Positions 1 to 12,238 are shown, counted from the stretch's first letter. The stretch: DNA of 64,000 nt from Pseudomonas sp. Tri1 (GCF_017968885.1 NZ_CP072913.1:5310501-5374500); one strand, 5' to 3'. Notes: generated from the letters alone by a model not told the origin. A program made the numbers and translations.

Positions 1-426
1 TTCGCCGTAGGAAACCAGTTCCAGCTGAGCTGGGGAAACACCTTGCAGTACCAGGTAGCGTTGAACGGCTTTCGCACGACGCTCGCCCAGTGCCATGTTG
101 TACTCACGAGTACCACGTTCGTCGGTGTTGCCTTCCAGAACGATGCGAGCGCCGTTGGCTTTCAGGTCCTTGGCGTGAACGTCCAGAGCGCGCATGGCTT
201 CTGGCTTCAGGTCCGAGCTGTCGTATTCGAAGTAGAAGGTGGTGATTGCGCGCAGAGCAGCTTCTTCGCTCAGGGAGCCATCGACTGCACCAGTGTTAGC
301 GCCGTAACCAGCGTTTGGATCAACAGCGCCTTCACCGGCATTGTCGCCGCCTTTGGACGAGCAACCTACAGCTACAGCCATGGCCAGAGCCAGCGCAGCA
401 AATTTACCAAACTTCAGCATTTCCAT
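1..426 (-). CDS. pal: Peptidoglycan-associated lipoprotein Pal (OprL), C-terminus cut by window edge
   Basis: Outer-membrane lipoprotein that anchors the outer membrane to peptidoglycan and docks TolB. The 142 visible codons start at the ATG at 426; a second in-frame ATG lies two codons later. A signal peptide ends in a lipobox (VAVGC, Cys about residue 22). An acidic/glycine linker follows, then the start of the OmpA-like domain with [11 protein letters not shown] and [12 protein letters not shown], the peptidoglycan-binding part. About 20-25 C-terminal residues are missing compared with the usual 165 or so. It lies 52 bp downstream of tolB on the same strand, the standard tol-pal order. Confidence 0.97.
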   Translation of the reverse strand, partial: MEMLKFGKFAALALAMAVAVGCSSKGGDNAGEGAVDPNAGYGANTGAVDGSLSEEAALRAITTFYFEYDSSDLKPEAMRALDVHAKDLKANGARIVLEGNTDERGTREYNMALGERRAKAVQRYLVLQGVSPAQLELVSYGE

Positions 427-478
427 CGTGAAACTCCTAATGAACCCCAGTGTGTTAAGTAAAACGTATAGCGCCGCG

Positions 479-1780
479 TCAGTTCAGGTAAGGGGACCAG
501 GACGGTTCTCTGACTTCGCCTTGTGCGGTAGGAAGCGGGAGCCTCACGCGTCCATTGATGGACACGAGCATCAAGACTCCCCGGCCCTGCTGGCGGGTGG
601 CGTAGATTACCATGGTGCCGTTGGGCGCAACAGTAGGTGACTCGTCCAGAGTGCTATCAGTGAGGATTTTTACGCTTCCGCGCTGCAAATCCTGGGCCGC
701 CACCTTGAAATTAGTGAAACCGTCCTGACGATGGATCATCACCAGGGTCTTTTCGTCCGCCGACAGCTTAGGGTTGGCGTTGTAGTTACCGATGAACGTC
801 ACGCGTTCGGCACCGCCACCACCCGCACTGGTCTTGTAGATCTGCGGCTTGCCGCCACGGTCGGAGGTGAAGTAGATGGTCGAGCCATCCTTGCCCCAGA
901 ACGGTTCAGTGTTGATGCCCGGGCCGTTGGTGACGCGGGAGATCGAACGCGAAGCCAGGTTCATCACGTAGATGTCCGGGTTACCGTCCTTGGACAGCAC
1001 GAACGCCAGGCGGGTACCGTCCGGCGACCAGGCTGGTGCGCCGTTGAGGCCTTCGAAGTTGGTGATCTGCTCACGGCGACCGGTATCGATGTGCTGCATG
1101 AAAATACGTGGACGCTTCTGCTCGAACGAGACATAAGCGATACGCTTGCCATCAGGGGCGAAACGCGGCGACAGGATCGGCTCGCGCGATTGCAACAAGG
1201 TCACTGCACGAGCGCCGTCATAGTCGGAGCGCTGCAGGGTGTAGCGGGTGTTGTTCTCGGAGAAGCGTTCAGCCGTCACGTAGAGCATGCGGGTAGAGAA
1301 TGCTCCCTTGATGCCGGTGAGTTTCTCGAACGACTGGTCGGAGATGTAGTGCGCCATGTCGCGCAACTGATCAACGCTGCCCGACACACTGCCGGTCAGT
1401 ACTTGCTGCTCGGTAGCGACGTTGAACAGGGCGTACTGCACCTGCAAGCGACCGCCGGCCGGAACGATGCTACCGACCATGATGTACTGGGCGCCCAAGG
1501 CCTTCCAGTCACGGTAGATGACTTCGCTGGCCTGGGTCGGCAGGCTGATCATGTTCTGCTTCGGGATCGGCGCGTAGTAACCCGAGTTGCGCAGGTCGTT
1601 GCCGATGATTTCCGCCATGTCGTCCGGCAGGACGCTACCGCCCTGCCAGCCGAACGGTACGACGGCGATCGGGGTAGCCCGATCACTGCCGCTGGTGACC
1701 AGAATGTTCTTTTCCTCTGCTACCGCTATCCCTGCCAGGCAGCAGATAACGACAAGCATTCCTCGAAGAAGGTTTCTCAC
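479..1780 (-). CDS. tolB: Tol-Pal system periplasmic protein TolB
   Basis: Periplasmic beta-propeller protein that binds Pal and is contacted by TolA during outer-membrane constriction and maintenance. The 433-residue product has an N-terminal signal peptide (about residues 1-21, ending AGIAVA). The TolB N-terminal domain follows to about residue 150. The propeller then shows TolB-type blade repeats such as [22 protein letters not shown] and [11 protein letters not shown]. Length is normal for the family. The start codon overlaps the tolA stop by 4 bp (ATGA), so the two are translationally coupled. Confidence 0.98.
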   Translation of the reverse strand: MRNLLRGMLVVICCLAGIAVAEEKNILVTSGSDRATPIAVVPFGWQGGSVLPDDMAEIIGNDLRNSGYYAPIPKQNMISLPTQASEVIYRDWKALGAQYIMVGSIVPAGGRLQVQYALFNVATEQQVLTGSVSGSVDQLRDMAHYISDQSFEKLTGIKGAFSTRMLYVTAERFSENNTRYTLQRSDYDGARAVTLLQSREPILSPRFAPDGKRIAYVSFEQKRPRIFMQHIDTGRREQITNFEGLNGAPAWSPDGTRLAFVLSKDGNPDIYVMNLASRSISRVTNGPGINTEPFWGKDGSTIYFTSDRGGKPQIYKTSAGGGGAERVTFIGNYNANPKLSADEKTLVMIHRQDGFTNFKVAAQDLQRGSVKILTDSTLDESPTVAPNGTMVIYATRQQGRGVLMLVSINGRVRLPLPTAQGEVREPSWSPYLN

Positions 1781-2856
1781 AAGGCTAGATCCTCAGGTGT
1801 GAATGTCATCTTGAATGAACGATAGGGAGCAAAGTCGCTCGGTTTCATTCCTTGCATTTCCGTCAATCGCCCAATGTTCTTGACCGCTGCGACCGCCGAA
1901 GCGTCGAACGGACCGTCACCGCTGGACTTGGCGACGCTGACCGAGGTAACCGTACCGTCGGGCAACATGCCGATTTGCAATACTACCGTCATGCCTTTGC
2001 GCGCCGAAGGTGGACGAGCCCAACCTTCTGCCGCTCGGGCGCGAATCAAATCATCGTAACTGCCGGCGACTTCATCGCCTTGCTCATCGGCCAATGCCTG
2101 CTGGCGCTCCGGCGTATCGGAAAGCAAATCTGCCAGGGCCTGGGCCTTTTTGTCTTCGGCGGATTTACGCGCTGCGTCCTGGGCCTTTTTCTTGGCGGCG
2201 TCGGCGGCGGCTTTCTTCTTCGCGTCTTCGGCGACTTTCTTTTTCGCCTCTTCAGCTTCAGCTTTCTTCTTGGCGTCTTCGGCCGCTTTTTTCTTCGCGT
2301 CCTCGACGATCTTTTTCTTCGCTTCTTCAGCGGCCGCTTTCTTGGCCTCTTCTTCAGCGGCTTTCTTGGCTTCTTCTTCGGCTTTCTTCTTGGCTATATC
2401 AGCCAATTGTTTCTCTTCTGCCTTTTTGGCCTCGGCGGTCTTCTTCGCTTCGTCGGCTTTCTTGGCTTCGTCAGCCTTTTTCGCCTCGTCAGCTTTCTTC
2501 GCCTCATCGGCCTTCTTGGCTTCCTCGGCCTTTTGAGCCGCTTCCTCTTTCTTTTGTTCCGCTGCCTTTATCGCTTCCTGCTCGACCTTCTTCTGTTCCA
2601 TCTGCTCGACTTCAGTCTGGCGCGCGGCGGATTTCTTCGCCTCGCCCGCCAGCTTCTGGTTGGTCTGCGTGGTGGCCTGGCTTTTCGACTTGAGCTGGTA
2701 CAACGTCGCCTGCACGATCGGCTTGGCCGGCGGCAGCTCCGGGGTCATGGCAAAACTGACGAACAGCATGCCGAACACCAGCACATGCAGGCCGATTGCC
2801 AGAACACTAGGCCAGAAGTAGCTTTCCGAGGCGGACGGCTCTCGCTGTTGCTGCAT
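1777..2856 (-). CDS. tolA: Tol-Pal system protein TolA
   Basis: Inner-membrane anchored, periplasm-spanning protein that transmits energy from TolQR to TolB/Pal. It has a short cytoplasmic N-terminus, one membrane segment (about residues 15-36), and a very long Lys/Ala/Glu-rich helical stalk (about 50-250) with several KADEA pentapeptide repeats. A C-terminal TonB-like domain (about 260-359) contains [20 protein letters not shown]. The stalk DNA is repetitive and could vary in length between strains. The ATG overlaps the tolR stop by 1 bp. Confidence 0.97.
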   Translation of the reverse strand: MQQQREPSASESYFWPSVLAIGLHVLVFGMLFVSFAMTPELPPAKPIVQATLYQLKSKSQATTQTNQKLAGEAKKSAARQTEVEQMEQKKVEQEAIKAAEQKKEEAAQKAEEAKKADEAKKADEAKKADEAKKADEAKKTAEAKKAEEKQLADIAKKKAEEEAKKAAEEEAKKAAAEEAKKKIVEDAKKKAAEDAKKKAEAEEAKKKVAEDAKKKAAADAAKKKAQDAARKSAEDKKAQALADLLSDTPERQQALADEQGDEVAGSYDDLIRARAAEGWARPPSARKGMTVVLQIGMLPDGTVTSVSVAKSSGDGPFDASAVAAVKNIGRLTEMQGMKPSDFAPYRSFKMTFTPEDLAL

Positions 2857-3317
2857 CAGGGCGCCTCAGTGATCAAGCCAACGTTACCGACCCCGGCTTT
2901 CTGCAAACCGCCCATGGCGCCCATCACGGCACCGTAGTCGACGGTCTTGTCGCCGCGAATGAAGACCTGGGTGCGCTTGCCGGCATCGTTGCCGACACGA
3001 ATGATCTTGGTCACCGCGTCGGTCATCTGCGGCAAGGTCATGGCCCGGTCCTGCTGCTTCTCGGTATCGACTTCGCTGCCAAGGTTCCAGTAGTAGGTCT
3101 TGTCAGCCTTGATCGAAATGGTCAGTACCTGGGTGTTGTTGTCCTGCGGCAAGGCTTCGCTGGAAACCTTGGGCAGATCGACCTTCACGCCCTGATTGAG
3201 CATCGGCGCGGTCACCATGAAGATGACCAGCAACACCAACATCACGTCGATGTAGGGCACCACGTTCATCTCGGCAACCGGCTTGCGCTTGTTTCGGGCT
3301 CGAGCGATTAAAGCCAT
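2856..3317 (-). CDS. tolR: Tol-Pal system protein TolR
   Basis: ExbD/TolR family partner of TolQ; together they form the proton-driven motor of the Tol system. The 153-residue protein has a basic cytoplasmic N-terminus and one membrane helix (NVVPYIDVMLVLLVIFMV). Asp24 sits in that helix at the place of the essential proton-carrying Asp of E. coli TolR. A periplasmic domain follows. It sits 14 bp downstream of tolQ. Confidence 0.98.
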   Translation of the reverse strand: MALIARARNKRKPVAEMNVVPYIDVMLVLLVIFMVTAPMLNQGVKVDLPKVSSEALPQDNNTQVLTISIKADKTYYWNLGSEVDTEKQQDRAMTLPQMTDAVTKIIRVGNDAGKRTQVFIRGDKTVDYGAVMGAMGGLQKAGVGNVGLITEAP

Positions 3318-3331
3318 GGGGAAATACCTGC

Positions 3332-4027
3332 TTATTCTTCGCTGGTGTGCACTTTGCGGTGCAGGATCGCCTGGAATTCATCGGCGAAGGTGTAGTAGCG
3401 GCTGGTCAGCGTTTCGCTGCGAGCAGCGAAGCGGTTGTAGGCGATAACAGCCGGAATGGCCGCGAACAGGCCGATGGCAGTGGCGACCAGTGCCTCGGCG
3501 ATACCCGGGGCCACGGTGGCCAGGGTCGCTTGTTGAGCAGAGGCCAGGCCACGGAAGGAGTTCATGATCCCCCACACGGTACCGAACAGACCGATGTACG
3601 GGCTGACCGAGCCGACGGTGGCCAGGAACGACAGACCTTGTTCGAGTTTTTCTTCCTCACGGGAGATGGCGACGCGCATGGCACGGGCCACGCCTTCCAT
3701 CACCGCTTCCGGGTCAACGCCTGGCTGCTGGCGCAGACGGGAGAATTCCTTGAAGCCGGCACGGAAAATCTGCTCCACGCCCGAATCCGGGTCCGGGTTG
3801 CTCCCGGCCTGACGGTAGAGTTTGGACAGGTCGATACCGGACCAGAAGCGCTCTTCGAAGCTCTCCAGGGCACGGCGACCGGCGCGCAGCATATTGCTGC
3901 GCTGAAAAATCATGATCCATGAGGTCACCGATGCGGCTACCAGGATCAGCATTACCAACTGCACCACGACGCTGGCATTGCTGACCAGGCTCCACATGGA
4001 GGTATGGTCGACGACGTTAGCTTCCAC
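3332..4027 (-). CDS. tolQ: Tol-Pal system protein TolQ
   Basis: MotA/TolQ/ExbB proton channel family protein, 231 residues, with three predicted membrane segments: about 16-38, and a pair near 135-160 and 172-195. The conserved [20 protein letters not shown] stretch marks the second helix and helps form the proton path with TolR Asp24. The start overlaps the end of ybgC by 11 bp, which makes a ybgC-tolQ-tolR-tolA-tolB-pal transcription unit likely. Confidence 0.98.
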   Translation of the reverse strand: MEANVVDHTSMWSLVSNASVVVQLVMLILVAASVTSWIMIFQRSNMLRAGRRALESFEERFWSGIDLSKLYRQAGSNPDPDSGVEQIFRAGFKEFSRLRQQPGVDPEAVMEGVARAMRVAISREEEKLEQGLSFLATVGSVSPYIGLFGTVWGIMNSFRGLASAQQATLATVAPGIAEALVATAIGLFAAIPAVIAYNRFAARSETLTSRYYTFADEFQAILHRKVHTSEE

Positions 4028-4484
4028 GCTTTATCTCCTGCTCTGAGTGTGTACCCGCGCCGCTCACGCCGGCAAAGGCCGCACGTAGAGCTTCGGGAAT
4101 GGCCCGGGGTTTCAAACTATGGGTGCGCACACAGGCCACCAAAAACTGCCCTTCACAGAGCAGCACATTATCCGTAGCCCGCCTGACCTGCTGCTTGAAA
4201 CGCAGGCTGACACGGTTTAATTCGATGACATCGGCACTTACCAGAAGCTCGTCGTCCAGTCGCGCCGGCGCGTGGTAACGCGCTTCGCTGGAATGCACGA
4301 CGAATAACAGGTCCTCCCCTGCCAGCGCGGATTGGGCAAAACCCAGTTCCCGCAGCCGTTCGGTTCGAGCCCGTTCCATAAACTTGAGGTAATTGACGTA
4401 GTAAACGATGCCGCCGGCATCAGTGTCCTCGTAATAAACGCGACAGCGATGTGCGAACGACTCCAGCCCGTTTTGCGCGCGCAT
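4017..4484 (-). CDS. ybgC: Tol-Pal-associated acyl-CoA thioesterase YbgC
   Basis: Hot-dog fold thioesterase at the head of the tol-pal operon; family members hydrolyse short acyl-CoA or acyl-ACP thioesters and associate with phospholipid synthesis enzymes. The 155-residue product carries the family signature [19 protein letters not shown] (about residues 18-36), with the catalytic Asp in the TDAGG part. A C-terminal extension of about 20 residues varies in the family. It ends inside tolQ. A 127-bp gap separates it from ruvB, so its promoter may lie there or be shared with ruv. Confidence 0.96.
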   Translation of the reverse strand: MRAQNGLESFAHRCRVYYEDTDAGGIVYYVNYLKFMERARTERLRELGFAQSALAGEDLLFVVHSSEARYHAPARLDDELLVSADVIELNRVSLRFKQQVRRATDNVLLCEGQFLVACVRTHSLKPRAIPEALRAAFAGVSGAGTHSEQEIKRGS

Positions 4485-4611
4485 ACTCTAGTGCTTACTC
4501 CTCAGGTTGCCAATCGGCCAGGCAACTGTTTTTTCATTCTCGAAGGCATTGACGCTCCGAGTGTCGTCTGGGACAGCACGAACTCGAAAAAAGTCGTTGC
4601 ACAGAGCTCGT

Positions 4612-5673
4612 TCAATCGTCCACGGCATCGAGGAATTCGTCTAGCACCGGCATCTCCCCCATTCGTGTCGGGATGTTTAAGCCGAAATGCAAATAAGCAT
4701 GGCGGGTCACCACCCGGCCACGCGGAGTGCGCATGATGTAGCCCTGCTGGATCAGGTACGGCTCCAGCACATCTTCGATGGTGTGACGCTCTTCGCTGAT
4801 GGCCGCGGCCAGGCTGTCCACGCCGACCGGGCCACCGTCGAACTTCTCGATCATGGTCAGCAGCAGGCGTCGGTCCTGGTGGTCGAAGCCGCGTTCGTCG
4901 ATGTCCAGCAGGTTCAACGCCAGGTCGGCAATCGGCTTGGTGATGTGCCCCTTGGCCCGAACTTCGGCGAAATCCCGGACCCGGCGCAGCAAGCGGTTGG
5001 CGATCCGCGGCGTACCCCGGGCTCGCCGGGCGATCTCATAAGCGCCATCCGGGTCCAGCGGCAGCCCGAGAATGCCCGCCGAACGGCTGACAATCGTCGC
5101 CAGGTCCGCGTTGTTGTAGAACTCCAGGCGCTGGACGATACCGAAACGGTCGCGCAGCGGGTTGGTCAGCATGCCGGCGCGGGTGGTAGCGCCCACCAGG
5201 GTGAAGGGCGGCAGATCCAACTTGATCGAGCGCGCCGCCGGCCCTTCGCCAATCATGATGTCGAGCTGGAAATCTTCCATGGCCGGGTACAGCACTTCCT
5301 CGACGATTGGCGACAGCCGATGGATTTCGTCGATGAACAGCACGTCATGGGGCTCAAGATTGGTCAGCAGCGCCGCCAGGTCACCCGGCCGCTCAAGGAC
5401 CGGACCGGACGTGCTCTTGATCGACACGCCCATTTCCTGGGCAATGATGTTGGCCAGGGTGGTCTTGCCCAGGCCTGGCGGACCGAAGATCAAGGTGTGA
5501 TCCAACGACTCACTGCGCCCACGGGCCGCCTGGATGAACAGCTCCATCTGCTCACGCACGGTCGGTTGACCGATGTAGTCGGCCAGGCTGACGGGGCGAA
5601 TTGCGCGGTCCTGGATTTCCTCGCGGTCACGGGGCGCGCCCGTGGCGGCGATCAGACGGTCAGCTTCAATCAC
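4612..5673 (-). CDS. ruvB: Holliday junction branch-migration helicase RuvB
   Basis: AAA+ motor that, with RuvA, drives branch migration of Holliday junctions. The 353 residues show Walker A (GPPGLGKT, about 65-72), Walker B ([10 protein letters not shown]), sensor 1 (GATTRAG) and a C-terminal winged-helix DNA-binding domain ([17 protein letters not shown] and IMRTPRGR). The start is GTG (GTG ATT GAA GCT) and it directly follows the ruvA TAA with no spacer, so translation is coupled. Confidence 0.98.
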   Translation of the reverse strand: MIEADRLIAATGAPRDREEIQDRAIRPVSLADYIGQPTVREQMELFIQAARGRSESLDHTLIFGPPGLGKTTLANIIAQEMGVSIKSTSGPVLERPGDLAALLTNLEPHDVLFIDEIHRLSPIVEEVLYPAMEDFQLDIMIGEGPAARSIKLDLPPFTLVGATTRAGMLTNPLRDRFGIVQRLEFYNNADLATIVSRSAGILGLPLDPDGAYEIARRARGTPRIANRLLRRVRDFAEVRAKGHITKPIADLALNLLDIDERGFDHQDRRLLLTMIEKFDGGPVGVDSLAAAISEERHTIEDVLEPYLIQQGYIMRTPRGRVVTRHAYLHFGLNIPTRMGEMPVLDEFLDAVDD

Positions 5674-6282
5674 TTAAATCATTCCCTTCAGGGCACGACG
5701 AATCATGTCTTCGGTGCTCAGGCCTTTTTCCTTGATAGCGGAAATCGCCTTGCTGGCTTCCTGTGGCTTGTAGCCCAGGGAGATCAGCGCGGTGACCGCA
5801 TCGTTTTCGGCACTGACCGCAGGTGCCGGTGCGTCGGGCTGGTTCGGCACCAGCGCGAACATGGCCGGCACCGCTTCCCAAGCCTTGAAACGGTCCTTGA
5901 GCTCGACCAACAGACGCTCGGCGGTTTTCTTGCCCACACCCGGCACCTTGGTCAGCGCCGAGGTGTCCTGGGACTGCACGCAACGCACCAGTTCGTCGAC
6001 TTCAAGGCTCGACATCAAGGCCAGGGCCAGCTTCGGGCCGACGCCATTGAGACGGATCAGCTCGCGGAAGAAATCCCGCTCGCGCTTGCCGACGAAGCCA
6101 TAGAGTAACTGCGCATCCTCGCGCACGACCAAATGGGTGTGCAGCGTCAGCGGCTCACCGACCGACGGCAAGCGATACAGCGTGGTCATGGGCACTTCCA
6201 GCTCATAACCCAAGCCGTTTACATCCAGAATCAGGTGCGGCGGCTGTTTCTCAGCCAGGGTGCCGCGCAAGCGTCCAATCAC
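5674..6282 (-). CDS. ruvA: Holliday junction recognition protein RuvA
   Basis: Tetrameric protein that binds the four-way junction and loads RuvB. The 202 residues divide into an N-terminal OB fold (MIGRLRGTL to about 65), a domain with two helix-hairpin-helix motifs ([14 protein letters not shown] and [16 protein letters not shown]), a flexible linker and a C-terminal RuvB-contacting domain (about 155-202, [16 protein letters not shown]). Its TAA is followed at once by the ruvB GTG. The gap to ruvC is 114 bp. Confidence 0.98.
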   Translation of the reverse strand: MIGRLRGTLAEKQPPHLILDVNGLGYELEVPMTTLYRLPSVGEPLTLHTHLVVREDAQLLYGFVGKRERDFFRELIRLNGVGPKLALALMSSLEVDELVRCVQSQDTSALTKVPGVGKKTAERLLVELKDRFKAWEAVPAMFALVPNQPDAPAPAVSAENDAVTALISLGYKPQEASKAISAIKEKGLSTEDMIRRALKGMI

Positions 6283-6396
6283 GTTTCAGATCCTTGGGCG
6301 TAGGCCAGCCGCTGGCTGGCGAGTAACGGCCGGAGCAGCAACGCCGACAACACAGGCGCAAAATGCTCAGGCTCACGAAAGATTGCGCTGATGCTA

Positions 6397-6921
6397 TCAG
6401 AGACGCAGGCGCCCGCCACGACTGCGTGCGGCTCCCAGGCCGTGAGGCAACAGACTGGAACGGGTATGAGCATGGCAAATGGCGATGGCCAGGGCATCGG
6501 AGGCGTCGATTTGCGGCTTGCTGACCAGCTTCAGCAAATGCATGACCATCATTTGCACCTGCTCCTTGTTCGCCGCCCCCGTTCCGACAACCGCCTGCTT
6601 GACCTGGGTCGCGGTGTATTCGGCGATCTCCAGGCTTTCCTCGGCACCGGCCACGATCGCCGCGCCCCGAGCCTGCCCCAGTTTCAAGGCCGAGTCAGCG
6701 TTGCGCGCCATGAAGACCTTTTCGATGCCCATGGTGACCGGGCCGTAGGTCTGGATGACCTCACGCACGCCGCGGTAAACAATCTGCAAACGTTCGTGCA
6801 ACTCGCCAGCACCGGTGCGGATACAGCCAGACGCCACGTACACGCAGCCGCGCCCGGTGTCGCGAACCACGCCGTAGCCGGTGATGCGCGAACCGGGGTC
6901 GATGCCAAGGATTAAAGTCAT
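6397..6921 (-). CDS. ruvC: Holliday junction resolvase RuvC
   Basis: RNase H-fold endonuclease that cuts Holliday junctions symmetrically after RuvAB branch migration. All four expected acidic catalytic residues are present: Asp8 (GIDPGSR), Glu67 (GIEKVF), Asp139 and Asp142 ([10 protein letters not shown]). Length of 174 is typical. It is first in the ruvC-ruvA-ruvB order and is preceded by a REP pair that separates it from yebC. Confidence 0.98.
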   Translation of the reverse strand: MTLILGIDPGSRITGYGVVRDTGRGCVYVASGCIRTGAGELHERLQIVYRGVREVIQTYGPVTMGIEKVFMARNADSALKLGQARGAAIVAGAEESLEIAEYTATQVKQAVVGTGAANKEQVQMMVMHLLKLVSKPQIDASDALAIAICHAHTRSSLLPHGLGAARSRGGRLRL

Positions 6922-6955
6922 AGCGCCTGCGGTTTGAAGGGGAGTTATCCAGATC

Positions 6956-7044
6956 TGTGGGAGCGAGCTTGCTCGCGATGGCGTCGAATCAGCAAGCAGA
7001 GCTTTGACTGAAGTACCGCTATCGCGAGCCAGCTCGCTCCCACA
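6956..7044. repeat. REP pair (BIME) between yebC and ruvC
   Basis: Two inverted copies of the Pseudomonas REP core face each other: TGTGGGAGCGAGCTTGCTCG at about 6956 and the reverse form ATCGCGAGCCAGCTCGCTCC at about 7021. Each core is itself an imperfect hairpin. The right copy has one substitution (GCCAGC for GCAAGC). Such elements are mobilised by RAYT transposases in this genus; none is seen in the window. Confidence 0.93.
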
Positions 7045-7084
7045 TCTGGGTCATTCGCAATCGTCAATATTTGAACAGGCCTTC

Positions 7085-7831
7085 TCAGCCGAGCTGTTCA
7101 GCCACCGACTCCGGAATGTCGGCGTTAGAGTAGACGTTCTGCACATCGTCCAGGTCTTCAAGCATGTCGATCAGCTTGAGCACCTTCTCGGCACCTTCCA
7201 GGTCCAGTTCGGCGCTGGTGGTCGGCTGCATGACGATTTCCGCATCGGCAGGCTTGAAACCGGCCGCTTCCAGGGCATTACGCACGGCATAGAAGCTGGC
7301 GAAGGACGTGAACACGTCAAACGAGCCGTCTTCATGGCTGACCACGTCATCGGCATCGGCTTCCAGGGCCGCTTCCGTCAGAGCATCTTCATCGAGGCCT
7401 GGCGCGAAGCTGATCTGCCCCTTGCGCTCGAACAGATAAGCCACCGAGCCATCGGTACCCAGGTTGCCACCGCACTTGCTGAAGGCATGACGCACGGCTG
7501 CCGCGGTACGGTTGCGATTATCGGTCATGCATTCGACCATCACCGCCACGCCGCCCGGACCGTAACCTTCGTAGGTCAGCTCTTCAACGTTGTCGGCCTC
7601 GGTCGCACCCGCGCCACGGGCAATGGCCCGGTCGATGATGTCGCGGCTCATGTTCGCACCCAGCGCCTTGTCCAGGGCCAGGCGCAAACGCGGGTTGGAC
7701 CCCGGATCACCGCCCCCCTGGCGAGCCGCGACCGTCAGCTCACGGATCCACTTGGTGAAGATCTTGCCCCTCTTGGCATCCTGACGTTCTTTGCGGTGCT
7801 TGATATTCGCCCACTTGGAATGACCTGCCAT
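7085..7831 (-). CDS. yebC: YebC/PmpR family protein
   Basis: TACO1/YebC family protein of 248 residues. Members have been described as DNA-binding regulators (PmpR in P. aeruginosa) and as translation factors that help ribosomes pass difficult proline stretches. The N-terminus [20 protein letters not shown] is the family signature, followed by RGGGD-like and [20 protein letters not shown] segments. Full length. It lies about 120 bp downstream of aspS on the same strand; the aspS terminator lies between. Confidence 0.96.
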   Translation of the reverse strand: MAGHSKWANIKHRKERQDAKRGKIFTKWIRELTVAARQGGGDPGSNPRLRLALDKALGANMSRDIIDRAIARGAGATEADNVEELTYEGYGPGGVAVMVECMTDNRNRTAAAVRHAFSKCGGNLGTDGSVAYLFERKGQISFAPGLDEDALTEAALEADADDVVSHEDGSFDVFTSFASFYAVRNALEAAGFKPADAEIVMQPTTSAELDLEGAEKVLKLIDMLEDLDDVQNVYSNADIPESVAEQLG

Positions 7832-7912
7832 AACTCGCTCCGGTTTTTCTTTGAAACATTGCCCGCCCTGCGCTCACGCAGCAGCCGGCAAGCAGAAATA
7901 TCGATCCCAATG

Positions 7913-7936
7913 AAAAGGCGCATCCGAAGATGCGCC
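7913..7936 (-). terminator. Rho-independent terminator of aspS
   Basis: On the minus strand an 8-9 bp stem (GGCGCATC / GATGCGCC) with a TTCG tetraloop is followed by TTTTC, 14 bp past the aspS stop codon. Confidence 0.85.
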
Positions 7937-7950
7937 CTCAAGGGTCAGCC

Positions 7951-9726
<1,776 letters not shown>

Positions 9727-9801
9727 GGTAGTGGTTTCACTTCTCGTAATTCGAAATTCGGTTGGAGGACCTGCCCGTGCAAGCACTCGCGCGTGTTCAA
9801 C

Positions 9802-10023
9802 TCAATCAGCTTTGTCGCCACCGGCCAGGTTCTTCTTGGCGCCGGTCTTGAAGTCGGTTTCATACCAGCCGGTGCCGCCGAGGCGAAAACCTGGCATGGA
9901 CAGCATCTTTTTCAGTTCCGGCGCCTGGCAGGCAGGGCAGTCGACCAGCGGTGCCGCGCTGATCTTTTGAATGGCTTCCATCTGATGACCACAGGAAGCA
10001 CATTGATAGTCGTACATCGGCAT
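9802..10023 (-). CDS. FmdB-family zinc ribbon protein
   Basis: Small 73-residue protein with an N-terminal zinc ribbon: MPMYDYQCASCGHQ, then CPACQ, giving two CxxC pairs (about residues 8-11 and 32-35). The tail is polar and glycine-rich. This is the FmdB/CxxC_CXXC_SSSS regulatory protein family. Its role is unknown; the gene very often sits directly upstream of aspS in gammaproteobacteria, as here (75 bp). The longer open frame to 10140 is rejected because the family starts at MPxYxYxC. Confidence 0.9.
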   Translation of the reverse strand: MPMYDYQCASCGHQMEAIQKISAAPLVDCPACQAPELKKMLSMPGFRLGGTGWYETDFKTGAKKNLAGGDKAD

Positions 10024-10159
10024 GGGGGTTGTCTCGGCGATCAGGTTACTCGCGCAAAGGTTGGGCTTTGCGGCAAAGAGCGGGATTATATCCATTAAAT
10101 GCAGCCTGTGCAGCCGTAAGACCGCACAGGCCATCACCATCTTCGATGGGGCTATGCGC

Positions 10160-10513
10160 TCACCCAGCCAATGTGGGTTGCACGACCTCCATCCCGGTTT
10201 CCTTCAAACTGTGCACCACGCAGACCACGCGCACCAAGCCACTGAAATTGCGCACCCCACCGTGACGCAGGTGCACTTCCCGGTCCACATGGGACAGCAA
10301 CGTGCTGACAGAACAGCTGTTGAGCCGGGCCATGGCACCGAGAATATCCCAATAGATCTGCTCCAGCCGCAGACAGGTAGCGAACCCGTTCAGGCGGATG
10401 GATCGGGCCGAGGGACAGGCCAGTTGCATATCGAACCCACTGACGAACGGGTCGATGTCGATGGGTCGAAAACGCCCCTGTCGCCCCTCCCTGGTTGCTT
10501 TTCCTTGAATCAT
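10160..10513 (-). CDS. Ribbon-helix-helix domain protein
   Basis: A 117-residue protein starting at the ATG at 10513, which has a good ribosome binding site (AAGGAG, 9 bp upstream). The body contains PSARSIRLNGFATCLRLEQ, which resembles the ribbon-helix-helix family often annotated in Pseudomonas between dps and aspS (RHH_4 type): a beta strand with SIRL, then helices (IYWDILGAMARL, SCSVSTLLSHVDREV). This suggests a small DNA-binding or antitoxin-like regulator. No toxin gene is visible beside it. Target unknown. Confidence 0.7.
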   Translation of the reverse strand: MIQGKATREGRQGRFRPIDIDPFVSGFDMQLACPSARSIRLNGFATCLRLEQIYWDILGAMARLNSCSVSTLLSHVDREVHLRHGGVRNFSGLVRVVCVVHSLKETGMEVVQPTLAG

Positions 10514-10622
10514 ACCGTTGACACTCCTTTGCCATACGAACCTCTCAGTTGGAACAACCAATCTGTGGCTCTATGGAAGCTCAACGGCATCGCCAGATCC
10601 AGATGACTTTATGACCATCGAC

Positions 10623-10668
10623 GTAGGACAAGCCAACGGCACGCAGGCGACGAATTACGCTGTCCTAC
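10623..10668. other. Inverted repeat downstream of dps
   Basis: GTAGGACA (10623-10630) and TGTCCTAC (10661-10668) are perfect 8-bp inverted repeats with a 30-bp spacer, in the 207-bp gap between the Dps-family gene and the ribbon-helix-helix gene. It could be a weak transcript end for dps; there is no T-tract, so the role is unclear. Confidence 0.35.
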
Positions 10669-10720
10669 ACGCGGCGCGCAGGCAACGATACCTACGCCCC
10701 GTTCATCACCCGCGCGATGT

Positions 10721-11194
10721 TTACCGCTCGTCCAGCAATGAACGCAACATCCACGCGGTTTTTTCATGGACCTGCATACGCTGCGTCAGCAGATCGGCAG
10801 TGGGTTCATCACTGACCTTGTCCAACAGGGGAAAGATGCTGCGGGCCGTACGCGTCACTGCCTCCTGGCCCTCGACCAGTTGCCTGATCATGTCCTCGGC
10901 CCCAGGCACGCCCTCCTCTTCCTTAATAGAGGACAAGCGCGCATACACCGAGTAGGCGCCCGGTGCCGGGAAGCCCAGCGCGCGGATTCGCTCGGCAATC
11001 AGGTCCACCGCCAGCGCCAGCTCGTTATATTGCTCCTCGAACATCAGGTGCAGGGTCCGAAACATCGGCCCCGTGACGTTCCAGTGGAAGTTGTGGGTCT
11101 TGAGATACAGCACATAGGTGTCCGACAGCAGGCGTGACAGCCCGTCGACGATGGACTTGCGATCTTCTTCACTGATACCGATATCAATTGCCAT
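10721..11194 (-). CDS. dps: Dps family DNA-binding/ferritin-like protein
   Basis: Ferritin-like protein of 157 residues. Family members oxidise and store iron, protect DNA under starvation and oxidative stress, and form dodecamers. The ferroxidase region is clear: [18 protein letters not shown] (about 33-50) and then [21 protein letters not shown] chose the ATG at 11194 ([12 protein letters not shown]), which has AGGAGA 9 bp upstream; the open frame to 11302 lacks this. It may be the PA0962-like Dps rather than the only Dps of the cell. Confidence 0.93.
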   Translation of the reverse strand: MAIDIGISEEDRKSIVDGLSRLLSDTYVLYLKTHNFHWNVTGPMFRTLHLMFEEQYNELALAVDLIAERIRALGFPAPGAYSVYARLSSIKEEEGVPGAEDMIRQLVEGQEAVTRTARSIFPLLDKVSDEPTADLLTQRMQVHEKTAWMLRSLLDER

Positions 11195-11583
11195 GTGGGT
11201 TGATCTCCTGATGGTGATGAATTTGACAATGACTCTAGTGGATGTCGCCGTCTGTAGCCTGCGACAAATTGCCAACGTTCCTGAACCGACAAGCCGGGAC
11301 ACCGAACGGTTCCGGCAAGCCGGGGAAATTCAACGCCCTTTACCAGGGACCTTCAAGCGCCGGCGGGATTTTCCTGGCCGACGAACAGCGCGGCACGCGT
11401 CGGTAACGAGTTTGAGAAGGCCAGGGCTTTGCTGTTAAATAGGCAGTGTGTCGCTACGCCTATTTTTCCAGGTGTGGCGCATAGGCTGATTCGGGTACGT
11501 GTCCAACGCCTCTTAATTTTTCCGAAGCGAACCGCCCCGACCAGCTCTTCCTTGTGATCCGTCTTAACCGTGAGCCAATCAAA
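11195..11583. promoter_or_regulatory. Divergent intergenic region between dps and the cold-shock fusion gene
   Basis: This 389-bp region must hold the promoters of both divergent genes. A TTGACA box is present on the plus strand at about 11223. No clear partner -10 box, operator palindrome or structured RNA was found. Confidence 0.4.
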
Positions 11584-12189
11584 ATGTTGAAAATCGTCCA
11601 CTTGCTAATGGGCGCAGCTGCCCTGCTGCTGTCCTTCATCCCTAGCCTGGGTTCCGAAGCCACACCTTACCTGCAACACCCCGACGCGCTGTACCTGGCC
11701 TTTTTCGGCCTGCTCAACCTGACCCTCGCACCTGTTATCCCTTACTGGAACAAAGGTCCACGTCATCAACTGCAAAACCTTGTCAGCGCCTTGCTGGTAT
11801 TGGCCGTTGCCCTGCAAACCCTGGCCCTGCTGGCACCTATGCCGGAAATCGGCGGTCAACCGGCCATTGTGTTCAGCCTGGCCGCGGCACTGCTGGCGGT
11901 GGCACTGCACTTGGCTGTCAGCTTCTACAAAAAGTCGTCACCAGCCGCCGCACCTCAGAACTACGACATGTCCAACCGCGATACCGGCACCGTGAAGTGG
12001 TTCAACACATCCAAGGGGTTCGGTTTCATCTCCCGTGACTCCGGCGATGACATTTTCGTGCACTTTCGAGCCATTCGTGGCGAAGGCCACCGCGTCCTGG
12101 TAGAAGGCCAGCGCGTGGAATTCTCCGTGATGAACCGTGACAAAGGCCTGCAGGCCGAAGATGTGATCGCCGCGCTCCCGCGCCGCTGA
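11584..12189 (+). CDS. Membrane protein with C-terminal cold-shock domain
   Basis: A 201-residue fusion. Residues 1-120 hold about four hydrophobic segments ([73 protein letters not shown]). Residues 133-201 form a complete cold-shock domain with RNP1 (KGFGFI) and RNP2 (DIFVHF), which bind single-stranded RNA or DNA. The domain would face the cytoplasm from the membrane. Start at ATG 11584 is inferred; the frame is open to 11554 and no strong ribosome binding site is seen at either. The combination is known in Pseudomonas but its role is unclear. Confidence 0.85.
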   Translation: MLKIVHLLMGAAALLLSFIPSLGSEATPYLQHPDALYLAFFGLLNLTLAPVIPYWNKGPRHQLQNLVSALLVLAVALQTLALLAPMPEIGGQPAIVFSLAAALLAVALHLAVSFYKKSSPAAAPQNYDMSNRDTGTVKWFNTSKGFGFISRDSGDDIFVHFRAIRGEGHRVLVEGQRVEFSVMNRDKGLQAEDVIAALPRR

Positions 12190-12198
12190 TCCAAGCGT

Positions 12199-12238
12199 AA
12201 AAAAACCGCGATGCAGCCTGGCTGCTCGCGGTTTTTTA
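12199..12238. terminator. Bidirectional rho-independent terminator
   Basis: A long stem, AAAAACCGCGA with TCGCGGTTTTT, encloses a second short GCAGCC/GGCTGC stem. A-tracts and T-tracts flank both sides. It serves the convergent cold-shock fusion gene and slyX. Confidence 0.9.

Noticed and set aside
4687..6108. 473-codon plus-strand frame opposite ruvB and ruvA
   Set aside because: Shadow of two conserved genes with all their motifs intact.
10160..10513. Toxin-antitoxin pair based on the ribbon-helix-helix protein
   Set aside because: No candidate toxin gene adjoins it on either side; the flanks are an aspS-linked zinc ribbon gene and dps.
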